From: JAWOJF01 sp046481785
GTDB lineage: Bacteria > Bacteroidota > Ignavibacteria > Ignavibacteriales > Ignavibacteriaceae
NCBI GenBank assembly: GCA_046481785.1
Contig: JAWOJF010000147.1
Location: forward strand, 1 to 13,197
Length of the DNA: 13,197 nucleotides
Direction: 5' to 3'
The notes beneath the pieces were generated by a model. The model was not told the origin of the DNA and made no database searches. It saw only the letters and a program-made list of their open reading frames with translations. Shown in pieces: positions 1-6,825 of this stretch (positions are counted from its first letter, which is position 1; the number at the start of each line of letters is the position of its first letter). The position numbers and the translations under genes were made by a program.

Positions 1-231
1 TAAACCCATTAAAGTTAATGGATAATTAGTTGAATCACCACCTACTTCAGCATAATATGCATCAGGCTGCAGTTTATATTCAACCAGGTTTATATCATTT
101 CTTAACCGGGCAATACTGTCATAGGCTGTTACAATGGAGTCCTGAGTTTTCTTCCATCCCCATGGTGTCTGAGCGTTAGAACTGATGTTAAATATAAGAG
201 AGAGTAAAATAATCAAATATATTTTTATCAT
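1..231 (-). CDS. Partial exported protein with N-terminal signal peptide
   Basis: The N-terminal 77 residues are visible; the rest lies beyond the left edge. The protein begins with a lysine, then a hydrophobic core (about residues 4-14) and a small-residue region ending NISSNAQ, the layout of a Sec signal peptide with likely cleavage near residues 20-21. The mature part starts TPWGWKK and has a helical stretch that may be a short coiled coil (about residues 31-53). The start ATG overlaps the stop of the preceding gene as ATGA, so translation is probably coupled. An exported protein is unusual right after tail genes. It could be a tail-associated adhesin, a surface-modifying protein made during infection, or a further lysis factor. 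I do not recognise the family. Confidence 0.7.
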   Translation of the reverse strand, partial: MIKIYLIILLSLIFNISSNAQTPWGWKKTQDSIVTAYDSIARLRNDINLVEYKLQPDAYYAEVGGDSTNYPLTLMGL

Positions 232-620
232 TGTTTTATTCTTTCAATTTTTATTGCCAAATCACTGTTTGTATATCCCCCTGATTCATAATTAATACAT
301 GATATCTCCAGCACCATATCACTTATAACTACAATTTTTACAAGTACATGATTTTCCGGATTATCATTATTTATAACCTGCGCACTTATCCTTGTATTTA
401 TGAATACCGGCATATTGCTTATAAGCCTGTATTTTCCATCTGCTAGTTTCTCTGATAATAAATCCGCACCAAAACCGTAGTCAATATTTTTTGTTCCTGT
501 ACCATCTGCATTCATTGTATAGTCTAGCAAATCATAAAACATTACCGGTTCGGGCGGACCAGCTTTGCTTACAGTAACAACCTTTACTTTTTTTTGTGTA
601 ACTATAATTCTTTTTACCAT
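228..620 (-). CDS. Hypothetical tail-region protein, 130 aa
   Basis: I do not recognise this protein. It starts with a basic strand-rich segment (MVKRIIVTQKKVKVVTV), then a Gly/Asp-rich middle and a C-terminal half of alternating hydrophobic residues (VLVKIVVISDMVLEIS), suggesting a mostly beta fold. There is no signal peptide or membrane segment. Its start lies inside the end of the preceding gene (7-nt overlap) and its stop overlaps the next start as ATGA, so it belongs to a coupled run of small tail-region genes. A baseplate, tail-fibre or tail-tip accessory role is plausible from position only. Confidence 0.75.
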   Translation of the reverse strand: MVKRIIVTQKKVKVVTVSKAGPPEPVMFYDLLDYTMNADGTGTKNIDYGFGADLLSEKLADGKYRLISNMPVFINTRISAQVINNDNPENHVLVKIVVISDMVLEISCINYESGGYTNSDLAIKIERIKQ

Positions 621-967
621 GTTGTAACTCTCTTTACAAGTTTTACATGAGCCTTAAATAGTCTGAAAGATTTACCTGCAGGGGATGTGACAAAAAGATC
701 TGCCTCAGCATGTGTAAAAGTAAGATCATTTAATTCTTCCGCCGGCAGCTTTAACTTTAAAATATTATTAAAAGTATCCGAAAATATTTTATTATTTTCT
801 GAAGAAGCTTCAAGATATATTTTAGGATCCCCCGCATTTTTCCTGAATTGCATCTTTGCGGTATAGCCGGTTATATCAACAGGAATCCCTTCTTCATCTT
901 CCCAGCTTATGTCCAGCTCAAAATCTTCTCCCTGTATAAGTTCTATCCGGAGTATATCATCCATCAT
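614..967 (-). CDS. BppU-like N-terminal domain phage protein (tail/baseplate accessory)
   Basis: A 117-residue protein from the ATG at 967; a TTG two codons upstream is possible, but GAAG six bases before the ATG favours this start. The sequence has the look of small phage beta-sandwich domains at the base of tail fibres or baseplates (BppU N-terminal type): a leading IQGEDFELDISWEDEEG, then PVDITGYTAKMQFRK, a central variable loop, ILKLKLPAEELNDL, and a final strand set ending in a Val/Thr-rich segment. Family knowledge suggests an attachment module for tail fibres or receptor-binding proteins. It overlaps the preceding gene by 11 nt. The neighbouring 90-aa protein may share the fold. The assignment rests on pattern recognition and is moderate. 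Confidence 0.7.
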   Translation of the reverse strand: MMDDILRIELIQGEDFELDISWEDEEGIPVDITGYTAKMQFRKNAGDPKIYLEASSENNKIFSDTFNNILKLKLPAEELNDLTFTHAEADLFVTSPAGKSFRLFKAHVKLVKRVTTW

Positions 968-1229
968 TTTCAACTTCTTTAATGTTAATAAATAATTTTC
1001 CTTTAGCTGTTACCCGAAGGCCCGGAAACGTTTTCAGCTCATAATTTTTATCTGCCTGTTCCGCCGGTATATATATTATAAATCCGGCAGGAGTAATATC
1101 AACGGTACCAAGCCGTGAACTTGCATAATAAACCATCTCCCCTGCTTCATAAACCCGGAAAAAAGCTGCTGTAATTCCGCTTGTATCAGCATCAATTACT
1201 GCGCTGTTGTCATTTATTTCTATATCCAT
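957..1229 (-). CDS. Small beta-rich tail-region protein, 90 aa
   Basis: The start is set at the ATG at 1229 because AAGGGAA lies six bases upstream; a TTG two codons earlier would sit directly against that ribosome binding site. The acidic protein appears all-beta: short strands around AAFFRVYEAGEMVYYAS, a GTVDITPAGFIIYIP segment, and a closing strand pair with GKLFINIKEV. This order loosely mirrors the next protein (strand, variable loop, 'IxxPAEQ/LPAEE', then a G-K/S-x-F strand), so the two may be diverged copies of one tail-associated domain. No signal peptide or membrane segment. It follows the tail tube gene and overlaps the next gene. Confidence 0.68.
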   Translation of the reverse strand: MDIEINDNSAVIDADTSGITAAFFRVYEAGEMVYYASSRLGTVDITPAGFIIYIPAEQADKNYELKTFPGLRVTAKGKLFINIKEVENDG

Positions 1230-1264
1230 AATCAATTCCCTTTTATTTAAACCTGAACTTATGT

Positions 1265-2212
1265 TTACCCTATGTTCATTGTACCCCCTTTAGTGCCGCC
1301 GTCTGTTTCATCACCGCCATAGGCAGTTCCAAACTGAAATGAGATATCATATACATGAACATCACCGGTAAACTTCAGGGTTAAACCTCTGTCATCATCT
1401 GTATCATCAAATTCATCTTCAAGTGTTAATACACCCGGGGCAAAATTAAAAGCATCATAAAACAGTCCCCGGTTGTTCTCCTTAATTAAAAGAGAGGGAG
1501 CATTATCTTTTGACATAACCTCAACCTGTTTTGCAACTGAGGCGTTCCTGAATTTCATCATAACTTCAAAGCTCAGATAATCTACTATAGAAGTATTATC
1601 TTCTTCAGATTTTTTATTTTTTGTTTTTATTGTATAACTCCTTTCGGCAATCTCTGCTTTTGTTAAAACGGTTGCCGCCGCCGGAGATTCAAATGCAAGA
1701 AAATAAGGTGACCTGAATTTTGTAAGATCCTCTCCCCTGCCGGTAATTCCGCTGAATGGAACAGCGGCTGCCGAATCAACAGCATCAATAAATGTTTTAG
1801 CTGCATCATATTCCATTGCACGCTCAAGTGTAAGCTTCATTGATCTCTTATCGCCGGATATTACATCTTCGAAATCAAGACCCATGACATTATTGCCGGT
1901 AAACTGGTAAACATCACCGGTACCGCCGGATGCCTGCGGAACAGTAACAACCTGCACATCCACATTCTGGTTTAACCAGTCAATTGCCTTTTTTCTCATG
2001 AGCATTGTCGGTTGTAATGATTCCGCCTGGATATTAAAATTTACTTTGTTTCTGAAAGACCTGTTCAGATAATCCTTAACAGGCTTATAAGCAGTCCGTT
2101 TAATTGAAGCTGCATTTCTTAACCCGGCCGCAATGGGGTTTACAGGGGTAGTTAATAAAGTTCCTGCATCGCATAGTACCAACTGTTTAATACCCGGTCT
2201 GCTTCTTGCCAT
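1265..2212 (-). CDS. Putative major tail tube protein
   Basis: A 315-residue soluble protein with a good ribosome binding site (AAGGAA, nine bases before ATG). The middle (about residues 55-135) carries a pattern common in tail tube proteins: a VNFNIQAESLQPTML strand-helix, a helix ending WLNQNVDVQVVTV, a Gly-rich turn, YQFTGNNVMGLDFE, and KRSMKLTLERAMEYD. The C-terminus is acidic (EDEFDDTDDDRG) and ends in a Gly-rich tail. Tube proteins polymerise into the hollow tail conduit. It is far shorter than a contractile sheath, and no sheath gene lies beside it in the window. It sits just after the lysis cassette and before small tail-region genes. The fold is inferred, so the name is tentative. 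Confidence 0.6.
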   Translation of the reverse strand: MARSRPGIKQLVLCDAGTLLTTPVNPIAAGLRNAASIKRTAYKPVKDYLNRSFRNKVNFNIQAESLQPTMLMRKKAIDWLNQNVDVQVVTVPQASGGTGDVYQFTGNNVMGLDFEDVISGDKRSMKLTLERAMEYDAAKTFIDAVDSAAAVPFSGITGRGEDLTKFRSPYFLAFESPAAATVLTKAEIAERSYTIKTKNKKSEEDNTSIVDYLSFEVMMKFRNASVAKQVEVMSKDNAPSLLIKENNRGLFYDAFNFAPGVLTLEDEFDDTDDDRGLTLKFTGDVHVYDISFQFGTAYGGDETDGGTKGGTMNIG

Positions 2213-2216
2213 AATT

Positions 2217-2393
2217 TTATTTCCTTATATTATTTTTATGTTTCTCATAATCCCTTCGCCAGCGCCAGAGGGTATAACCCACGGCAACAAGCGTGGATAG
2301 AATAATTACTATATCCTTTGCTTCCGCAAGTGTAACTAAATATGTTACACTCTGGAAGGCCCACACGGATAACAATGTACTTTTCTTAGCCAT
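2217..2393 (-). CDS. Small membrane protein (58 aa), possible lysis accessory or second holin
   Basis: An ORF of 58 codons from an ATG at 2393 to a TAA at 2217-2219. It has one of the best ribosome binding sites in the window: AAGGAG seven bases before the ATG, lying across the end of the spanin-like gene. Residues: MAKKSTLLSVWAFQ, a moderately hydrophobic stretch, then a clear membrane segment (about residues 28-43, DIVIILSTLVAVGYTLW), followed by a strongly basic tail (RWRRDYEKHKNNIRK). The topology suggests a positive-inside anchor with the tail in the cytoplasm. It follows the endolysin and spanin-like genes, so an accessory holin, antiholin or other lysis regulator is reasonable. I do not recognise a family. 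Confidence 0.72.
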   Translation of the reverse strand: MAKKSTLLSVWAFQSVTYLVTLAEAKDIVIILSTLVAVGYTLWRWRRDYEKHKNNIRK

Positions 2394-2396
2394 ATT

Positions 2397-2867
2397 TTAT
2401 CTCCTTATATAATACAACCCTGCCAATCCTAATATTATTCCTATAAGTATCAGCCCTGCCTTTGAAAGCAGGGGTGTCTCAATTTTCTTTTCAATTACCT
2501 GGGTAACTTTTACGGTATCCCATACAATAATTGAATCCGGTTTTATCCTGAAATAAAACTCACCAATGTTTTTAGACTCGTTCTTTAATATCTTATTGTC
2601 TTCCCGGAGCTCTTTAATTTTATCAAGCAGTAATGAGTCGGGCCTGAATTCTATATACTTAACTGTATCATTTTTATTTACTTCAACTGCATTAAATACT
2701 GTAAGCCCCTCTGGCCGGGTTTCCTGCAGTTCTGCCGGCAGAATATCTTCAATTACCGGGGGCTTAATTATCTTAGGCTTTATTTCTGTTATTTCTTTTG
2801 TATTACTGCATCCGGTGTATAATAACAACAGCGGAATGAACAGGTATTTTTTAATATCCTTTTTCAT
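2397..2867 (-). CDS. Lipoprotein with C-terminal membrane anchor, unimolecular spanin candidate
   Basis: The 156-residue protein starts with MKKDIKKYLFIPLLLLYTGC, a lipoprotein signal with lipobox LYTGC and modified cysteine at residue 20. The central region contains a charged helix (about residues 80-100, LLLDKIKELREDNKILKNE) and a beta-prone stretch (IIVWDTVKVTQVIEKK). The last 22 residues form a hydrophobic segment (about 137-153) ending YYIRR. An N-terminal outer-membrane lipid anchor plus a C-terminal inner-membrane segment is the layout of a unimolecular spanin (phage T1 gp11 type), which fuses the inner and outer membranes in the last step of lysis. The neighbours are an endolysin and a holin-like gene. 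There is no clear ribosome binding site; the leader is A-rich. The function is inferred from architecture and context. Confidence 0.75.
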   Translation of the reverse strand: MKKDIKKYLFIPLLLLYTGCSNTKEITEIKPKIIKPPVIEDILPAELQETRPEGLTVFNAVEVNKNDTVKYIEFRPDSLLLDKIKELREDNKILKNESKNIGEFYFRIKPDSIIVWDTVKVTQVIEKKIETPLLSKAGLILIGIILGLAGLYYIRR

Positions 2868-2925
2868 AATGATATTTTAATTTTAATTTGATTTATCTTA
2901 ATTGCTTATTTTGGTAAGACTATCC

Positions 2926-3486
2926 TTATTTAGCTGATAACTCTTTAAGAATTACAGCGGCTCCGCATTGATTTGATACCGCTTTATCAGACCATTTCCC
3001 ATCTGCTATATACTTCCCTTTTGTGTAATGATTACTAAAACTCCATAGGTAGGGAGTAAGTACATCCGGATGTTTTCTTCTGTATCCAAACCCGTTATAT
3101 TCTTCCAGCTTAAAAAGCATTCCGGGAATACTCCATTCTTTCCAGAGGTGAAGTTTTTTTAACCGGAGGGCATCCACTCCACTTTGTTCCCATGTGAAGG
3201 GCGGATTTCCTGTTAAAGGCCTTCCTGCAGGCACATGAATTGTCCTTCCTGTTAAAGGATCTCCATTATGCAAATGCCTGCTGAAATTCAGTGAACACTC
3301 CATATTGTGAATGACTGCCGCAAAATACCAGGGAATGTTAAGCTGCTCTGCAACTGCCGCATATCGTATTTCATTTGCCTTTATTTTTTTTACAATGGAT
3401 TTAACAATGGGGACCCTGTTACTATTAATTACCATTGTATCAAAAAGGTTTTGGTATTCCGTTTTTAACCTATCGTTTAATAACAT
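2926..3486 (-). CDS. Endolysin (lysozyme-like peptidoglycan hydrolase)
   Basis: A 186-residue protein without its own signal peptide, so export through a holin is expected. It has the pattern of a phage lysozyme-like family: WYFAAVIHNMECSLNF (about residues 53-68) with Glu63 as a candidate catalytic acid, HLHNGDPLTGRTIHVPAGRP (71-90), a WEQSGVDALRL helix, EEYNGFGYRR (128-137), and PYLWSFSNHYTKGKY (145-159), which probably lines the sugar-binding cleft. Such enzymes cut the glycan backbone of peptidoglycan. The start overlaps the stop of the holin-like gene by one base (TAATG), a sign of coupled translation. The spanin candidate follows. The exact glycosidase family cannot be settled by eye. 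Confidence 0.85.
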   Translation of the reverse strand: MLLNDRLKTEYQNLFDTMVINSNRVPIVKSIVKKIKANEIRYAAVAEQLNIPWYFAAVIHNMECSLNFSRHLHNGDPLTGRTIHVPAGRPLTGNPPFTWEQSGVDALRLKKLHLWKEWSIPGMLFKLEEYNGFGYRRKHPDVLTPYLWSFSNHYTKGKYIADGKWSDKAVSNQCGAAVILKELSAK

Positions 3487-3707
3487 TATGCATTAAGTCT
3501 TTTTTGTTGATCTACTTCAGTATTTGATTTTGTTTTACCATCAGCAGTTTTGCCGTTAAAGTAACCTATTACAGCTACTGATACTGCCGCCCCTATTCCT
3601 GCTGCTACCTTAATACCCTCAGGTATTGAAGGAACAGCAAGCAGCGCAGTTGATACAGCACCAATAAGCCCGAATATTGTTGTTAATGTATCTTTAATAT
3701 TATTCAT
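3486..3707 (-). CDS. Holin-like small membrane protein, 73 aa
   Basis: Two hydrophobic segments (about residues 9-27 and 32-50) are joined by a short turn containing SIPEG, followed by a hydrophilic lysine-rich C-terminal tail (NGKTADGKTKSN...). Two membrane spans, small size and position directly before and coupled to the endolysin gene are typical of class II-like holins, which form holes in the inner membrane and release endolysin. The ribosome binding site AAGGAG lies nine bases before the ATG. The spans are rich in Ala, Gly and Val. Holins share little sequence, so the call rests on topology and context. Confidence 0.75.
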   Translation of the reverse strand: MNNIKDTLTTIFGLIGAVSTALLAVPSIPEGIKVAAGIGAAVSVAVIGYFNGKTADGKTKSNTEVDQQKRLNA

Positions 3708-3755
3708 GGTATTTTTCTCCTTATATATTTATTGTTCTTAAAATCCGGAATCTTC

Positions 3756-4190
3756 CTAATCTTCCCAGTCAGTTCTCACTTTTATACCAATGACAACTCC
3801 TGTTACTTTTAATGAACCGATCTGTGCTTCGTTATGGCTCAACTCTTCCGGAATAAGTTTGCTTATTCTGTAATCATCAATCATCATCAGCTTGTTTACA
3901 AGGTTTTTTACAAAGATGTTTACCTTCGGTTTATAGTCCTCAAATTCATTTTTCTGAGCCGATTCAAAAACAGTTAAGGATAGATAATGATCCATTGCAA
4001 CAGGGGTGCCGTACTCGGAGTGAGTGTAAAACTCTGTCCGGTCCGCCTCAATTAGTACTAAAGGTATTTTTTTTGACAGGTCTGAATACGGATCAATTAC
4101 TATATTGTAGCCAAAGAGAAGGTCTGATTGATTATGCTTCCCTTCTTCAAGTTTGATTCTTATCAGATCTATTGTTTCGTAAATATTCAT
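3756..4190 (-). CDS. Putative tail terminator / tail completion protein
   Basis: A 144-residue protein with an N-terminal helix (IYETIDLIRIKLEE), a strand with IPLVLIEADRTEFY, a strand containing MDHYLSLTVFE, a long helix (KPKVNIFVKNLVNKLMM), and a C-terminal strand GSLKVTGVVIGIKVRT. This helix-strand-strand-helix-strand order matches tail terminator proteins (lambda gpU and related), which cap the tail tube and join it to the head. It lies between the gp10-like head gene and the lysis cassette, where PBSX-type phages have an equivalent gene (xkdJ position). No close family signature is recognisable, so the call rests on size, strand pattern and order. Confidence 0.6.
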   Translation of the reverse strand: MNIYETIDLIRIKLEEGKHNQSDLLFGYNIVIDPYSDLSKKIPLVLIEADRTEFYTHSEYGTPVAMDHYLSLTVFESAQKNEFEDYKPKVNIFVKNLVNKLMMIDDYRISKLIPEELSHNEAQIGSLKVTGVVIGIKVRTDWED

Positions 4191-4233
4191 TATTCATTAA
4201 GATTTATTTTTACCATATCGGCAGGCTTACCAG

Positions 4234-4743
4234 TTACAACTTTTGCAGTTCAGCTTCTATCTTTGGAAGCGCCTGTTTAAGCGCAATATCAAAAAACTTT
4301 ATCCCTCTTGTTCCTTTCCTTGAGATCTTGTAAGCAATCTTTGCTGCTATAATTTTATCTTCTTCAGATTGATTATAACTTTTGCGGTAATAATTCCGCT
4401 TCCCGCTGCTATATATTTTTGAGCCTGTTAAACCTTTCCTGCGTACCCACTGGATAAGCGGCTTAACCGGAGGATAGTGAGGCCGTGTTCCTTCATATAT
4501 ATAATTTGTATAAGAGGCATTAACAAAAACTTTTATAACATACTCCCACGCCACCTTTTTTACATCATATGAAACAGACCCGGCAAGATTGCCTGATGCA
4601 CAGGCATTTTGTTTAATTATTTCTAAGCCTATGTCTCTCATCATAATAGCAATCCTGCCGGAAAACTTATCCATCTCAGTAAAAAAATTTTTAAAGATAT
4701 CATCCTTCAAACTCTCAAAGAACATTGCATCATAATTTCCCAT
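4234..4743 (-). CDS. HK97 gp10-like phage protein (head-tail joining)
   Basis: This 169-residue protein has the HK97 gp10 pattern: an N-terminal helical region, a turn with ASGNLAGSVSYDV (residues 49-61), the strand pair ending VNASYTNYIYEGTRPHYPPVKPLIQWVRRKG (split at about residues 74-104), and a late helix with AAKIAYKISRKGTRGIKFFDIAL (about 133-155). The YxxxIxEGTxPHxPP motif and the closing RKGTxGxxFF motif are typical. Family members sit at the head-tail joint or tail end and are encoded between connector and tail terminator genes, as here. The ribosome binding site is AGGTG shortly before the ATG. The central tyrosine-rich insert (YSSGKRNYYRKSY) looks lineage-specific. Confidence 0.8.
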   Translation of the reverse strand: MGNYDAMFFESLKDDIFKNFFTEMDKFSGRIAIMMRDIGLEIIKQNACASGNLAGSVSYDVKKVAWEYVIKVFVNASYTNYIYEGTRPHYPPVKPLIQWVRRKGLTGSKIYSSGKRNYYRKSYNQSEEDKIIAAKIAYKISRKGTRGIKFFDIALKQALPKIEAELQKL

Positions 4744-4758
4744 AGATTTTCACCTGCC

Positions 4759-5199
4759 TTATAAAGCCGATAGCCTGTAATCTGCTCCCCTGATCTCTTC
4801 ACCGGAGATTTCACCGTCGGGTAAGTCTTTCGGGATATATGCTTTGATAATATCCATTGCCACACTGCGGTAATGTTTCTGCCGCTTAGCAATCTCATCC
4901 TGGTCCAGCAATTCACTCCTGCTCTGATCCCATCCCCGGATTTTTACAACACCGCTTCCCTGGGTCTCCATATTTAACGAAGGAAGAGCATACGCAACCG
5001 CAAGATTAGCTTCTGCTATTGCACAGGAAGTAAATGCTTCTTCATTATGATTCAGCGCCTCTATTTCAGCATATTTCGCCGGCGTAAGAATTTTCTTTAA
5101 TTCTATTACCGCTTTTATAATATGAGGTTCAAATACCCTGTCTTCAATAGTATCACTAAAATTCCCTTCTGATTTTACCTGTGCAACAGATGTAAACAT
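4759..5199 (-). CDS. Head-tail connector / adaptor protein candidate
   Basis: A 146-residue, largely helical protein between the capsid and gp10-like genes, where tailed phages encode the adaptor that docks under the portal (HK97 gp6, SPP1 gp15, PBSX XkdH position). It has an N-terminal MFTSVAQVKSEGNFSDTI, a helix with EPHIIKAVIELKKIL, and a long Ala-rich helix with CAIAEANLAVAYALPSLN, resembling the helical core of adaptors. A Gly-rich stretch (GSGVVKIRGWD) precedes a C-terminal helix and a charged tail. The ribosome binding site is GGAAAGG within the end of the preceding gene. The function rests on position and helical pattern. Confidence 0.65.
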   Translation of the reverse strand: MFTSVAQVKSEGNFSDTIEDRVFEPHIIKAVIELKKILTPAKYAEIEALNHNEEAFTSCAIAEANLAVAYALPSLNMETQGSGVVKIRGWDQSRSELLDQDEIAKRQKHYRSVAMDIIKAYIPKDLPDGEISGEEIRGADYRLSAL

Positions 5200-5201
5200 T
5201 A

Positions 5202-5498
5202 TTATTTGCCTTTCCTTTTTCTTCGTACTTTTATTTTTTCTGCTCCTGCAGCAGCATTCCCCTTTTGAACCCTGGTCTCATCCTCTTTTACTGCCTGTAA
5301 ACGTTTCTCTTTTTCTGCTTCAGTATCACCTATGATCTCATTTCTGCCTGCAGGCTCGGGTAAGCCTGCGGCAGCCTTGAATTTAATTTTTAATCTTTCA
5401 GGCAAAGCATCATATGCTTCTTTATCTATTACTTCCCCCTTATGGATGCAGTATTCTGTATGACTGATATTTGCCTGTGATATATAAATTTTTGACAT
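5202..5498 (-). CDS. Small charged protein between capsid and connector, 98 aa
   Basis: I do not recognise this protein. The N-terminal half is ordered (IYISQANISHTEYCIHKGEVIDKEAYDALPERLKIKF), followed by an acidic/basic helical segment (AEKEKRLQAVKEDETRVQ) and a strongly basic tail (KIKVRRKRKGK) that could touch DNA or another acidic partner. It lies between the major capsid gene and the connector gene, and its A-rich leader lacks a strong ribosome binding site. Possible roles are a head accessory or a packaged DNA-binding protein. There is no membrane segment. Only position supports a structural role. Confidence 0.65.
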   Translation of the reverse strand: MSKIYISQANISHTEYCIHKGEVIDKEAYDALPERLKIKFKAAAGLPEPAGRNEIIGDTEAEKEKRLQAVKEDETRVQKGNAAAGAEKIKVRRKRKGK

Positions 5499-5515
5499 AT
5501 TTTTTTCTTTTTTAA

Positions 5516-6496
5516 TTACGCTTTTTTACCGAGAACAATAAGATCACCAAGTACATACTGGAAATCTGTCTTTGCAGTTATTGTGTATTCAATAATTCTT
5601 TTTCTCTCCTGTATCTGTCTGCCTACCCTGATATTTCTGCCTATACCTACTGCTAAATTCTTCGGCTTAGTTAACATAACAACCGGATTGCTTCCGCCCG
5701 GCCAGAAAGGAATTGCTTTAACGGGTATGCCCTGGTATTGTGCAGATCTATCCTGTGTTAAGTAAACATCACCAAGTGCTGTTGATCTCTCGCCAAGTTC
5801 ATCACGGTATTCGGTTTCAACATCCGGTGCCACAAAAAATGCAAGCTCACCCGGATTGCCTTTCCACTTATTCGGCAGTACCTGGAGGATTCTCTTAAAT
5901 TCTGTTTTCCAGCTTGTTATTGAAGATGGAAGTATAACGTCATGAACAGTGGAATCATTTTTTGCTATCTGCAGCCAGCCGTCGTTTTGACGCAAGAAGG
6001 TATGATCATTCTGACTTAAACCGGTAACATCATCTAACCCATCCGCAGGTGTAGTATCTGTAATTGCTTCAGCCAGTGTTTCATCACCGTTAACTGCAAG
6101 GTCAAGTATCTCATTGCCGAATGCCTTTGCAAACATTTCGTTAATTTTTGATTCGGCATTTTCCCCTTCGATATTTTCCTCGAGGAATGAAAATGTAACA
6201 TCATAAGGCAGGATTGATTCTTTATAAACAAGTGTTCTTGGAGTTATTGTCACCCCCTGTATAAAGCCCGGATCCTGTCCTTCGGCGGCTGATCTCATAA
6301 TGCGCGATGCTATATCGATTGTGTTAAGCTGGTAAGTATTGGATGTCATCTGCACTGTCTGAATTGCTTTAAGAAAATCAGACTGGCCTACAACCAGATC
6401 GATAAACTGTTTCGCCTGTTCTGTTGTTAGTTGCCCGCCGGCTGAGGTAGCAATTGCAGCTTTTTGTATTACTGATAGTATTTCCTGAATTGTCAT
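5516..6496 (-). CDS. Major capsid protein, HK97 fold (P2/PBSX-like)
   Basis: The 326-residue protein has the features of P2/PBSX-type capsid proteins: a helical N-terminal arm (MTIQEILSVIQKAAIAT, then TTEQAKQFIDLVV), an early conserved region SRIMRSAAEGQDPGFIQGVT, the A-domain core with YKESILPYDVTFSFLEENIEG, and a conserved C-terminal part YQGIPVKAIPFWPGG, VGIGRNIRVGRQIQERKRIIEYTITAKTDFQYV (split at about residues 283-316). It forms the icosahedral shell. It directly follows the protease/scaffold gene, the usual order, and has the ribosome binding site AAGGAA. No long delta domain is present, consistent with a separate scaffold. Confidence 0.88.
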   Translation of the reverse strand: MTIQEILSVIQKAAIATSAGGQLTTEQAKQFIDLVVGQSDFLKAIQTVQMTSNTYQLNTIDIASRIMRSAAEGQDPGFIQGVTITPRTLVYKESILPYDVTFSFLEENIEGENAESKINEMFAKAFGNEILDLAVNGDETLAEAITDTTPADGLDDVTGLSQNDHTFLRQNDGWLQIAKNDSTVHDVILPSSITSWKTEFKRILQVLPNKWKGNPGELAFFVAPDVETEYRDELGERSTALGDVYLTQDRSAQYQGIPVKAIPFWPGGSNPVVMLTKPKNLAVGIGRNIRVGRQIQERKRIIEYTITAKTDFQYVLGDLIVLGKKA

Positions 6497-6585
6497 TTCT
6501 TTATTTCCTTAAATAATTATCTGGTGTTTTAATTTTTTTGTTTTCTTTAGCTCTAAGGCTTCATGTTCCATACATTAGCATTTCT

Positions 6586-6825
6586 CTAACTCAGCCACGC
6601 AGGACCTTTATAACTTTTATCTTTTCTGAATATTTCTTCATTTGTTATAAACTGTGAACTGCCGGGAGATGCTTCTTCAACATTTTTTAATCTTTTTTCA
6701 ATCTCAGCGGATTTACTTTCAACAAGATCCTTTAAGCCGTTTACCGATTTCTGCAGTTCATTAAACGGCTCTGCTGCTTCACTAACAGTGCTCTTTACAA
6801 GAGTGGTAATTTCCTCGCGTGTCAT
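6586..6825 (-). CDS. Possible nested scaffold protein from internal start (79 aa)
   Basis: Inside the protease gene, in frame, an ATG at 6823-6825 (residue 220) is preceded by AAGGAAG with five bases between, as good as the starts of neighbouring genes. The product would be MTREEITTLVKSTVSEAAEP..., a short helical protein with a coiled coil (about residues 17-50), then a serine/glycine turn and an aromatic end GPAWLS. The arrangement parallels lambda Nu3, a scaffold made from an internal start of the protease gene C. The start coincides with the junction between the Asn/Lys linker and the scaffold-like part. Expression is inferred only. Confidence 0.5.
   Translation of the reverse strand: MTREEITTLVKSTVSEAAEPFNELQKSVNGLKDLVESKSAEIEKRLKNVEEASPGSSQFITNEEIFRKDKSYKGPAWLS

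Noticed and set aside
1265..2212. Contractile tail sheath
   Set aside because: 315 residues is too short for a sheath and the mid-region pattern fits a tube protein better.
2566..2880. Plus-strand ORF of 104 codons
   Set aside because: Antisense to the lipoprotein gene; serine-rich shadow.
4707..4916. Minus-strand ORF of 69 codons overlapping the connector gene
   Set aside because: Out of frame within the end of the connector gene, Trp/Arg-rich and without a separate signal.
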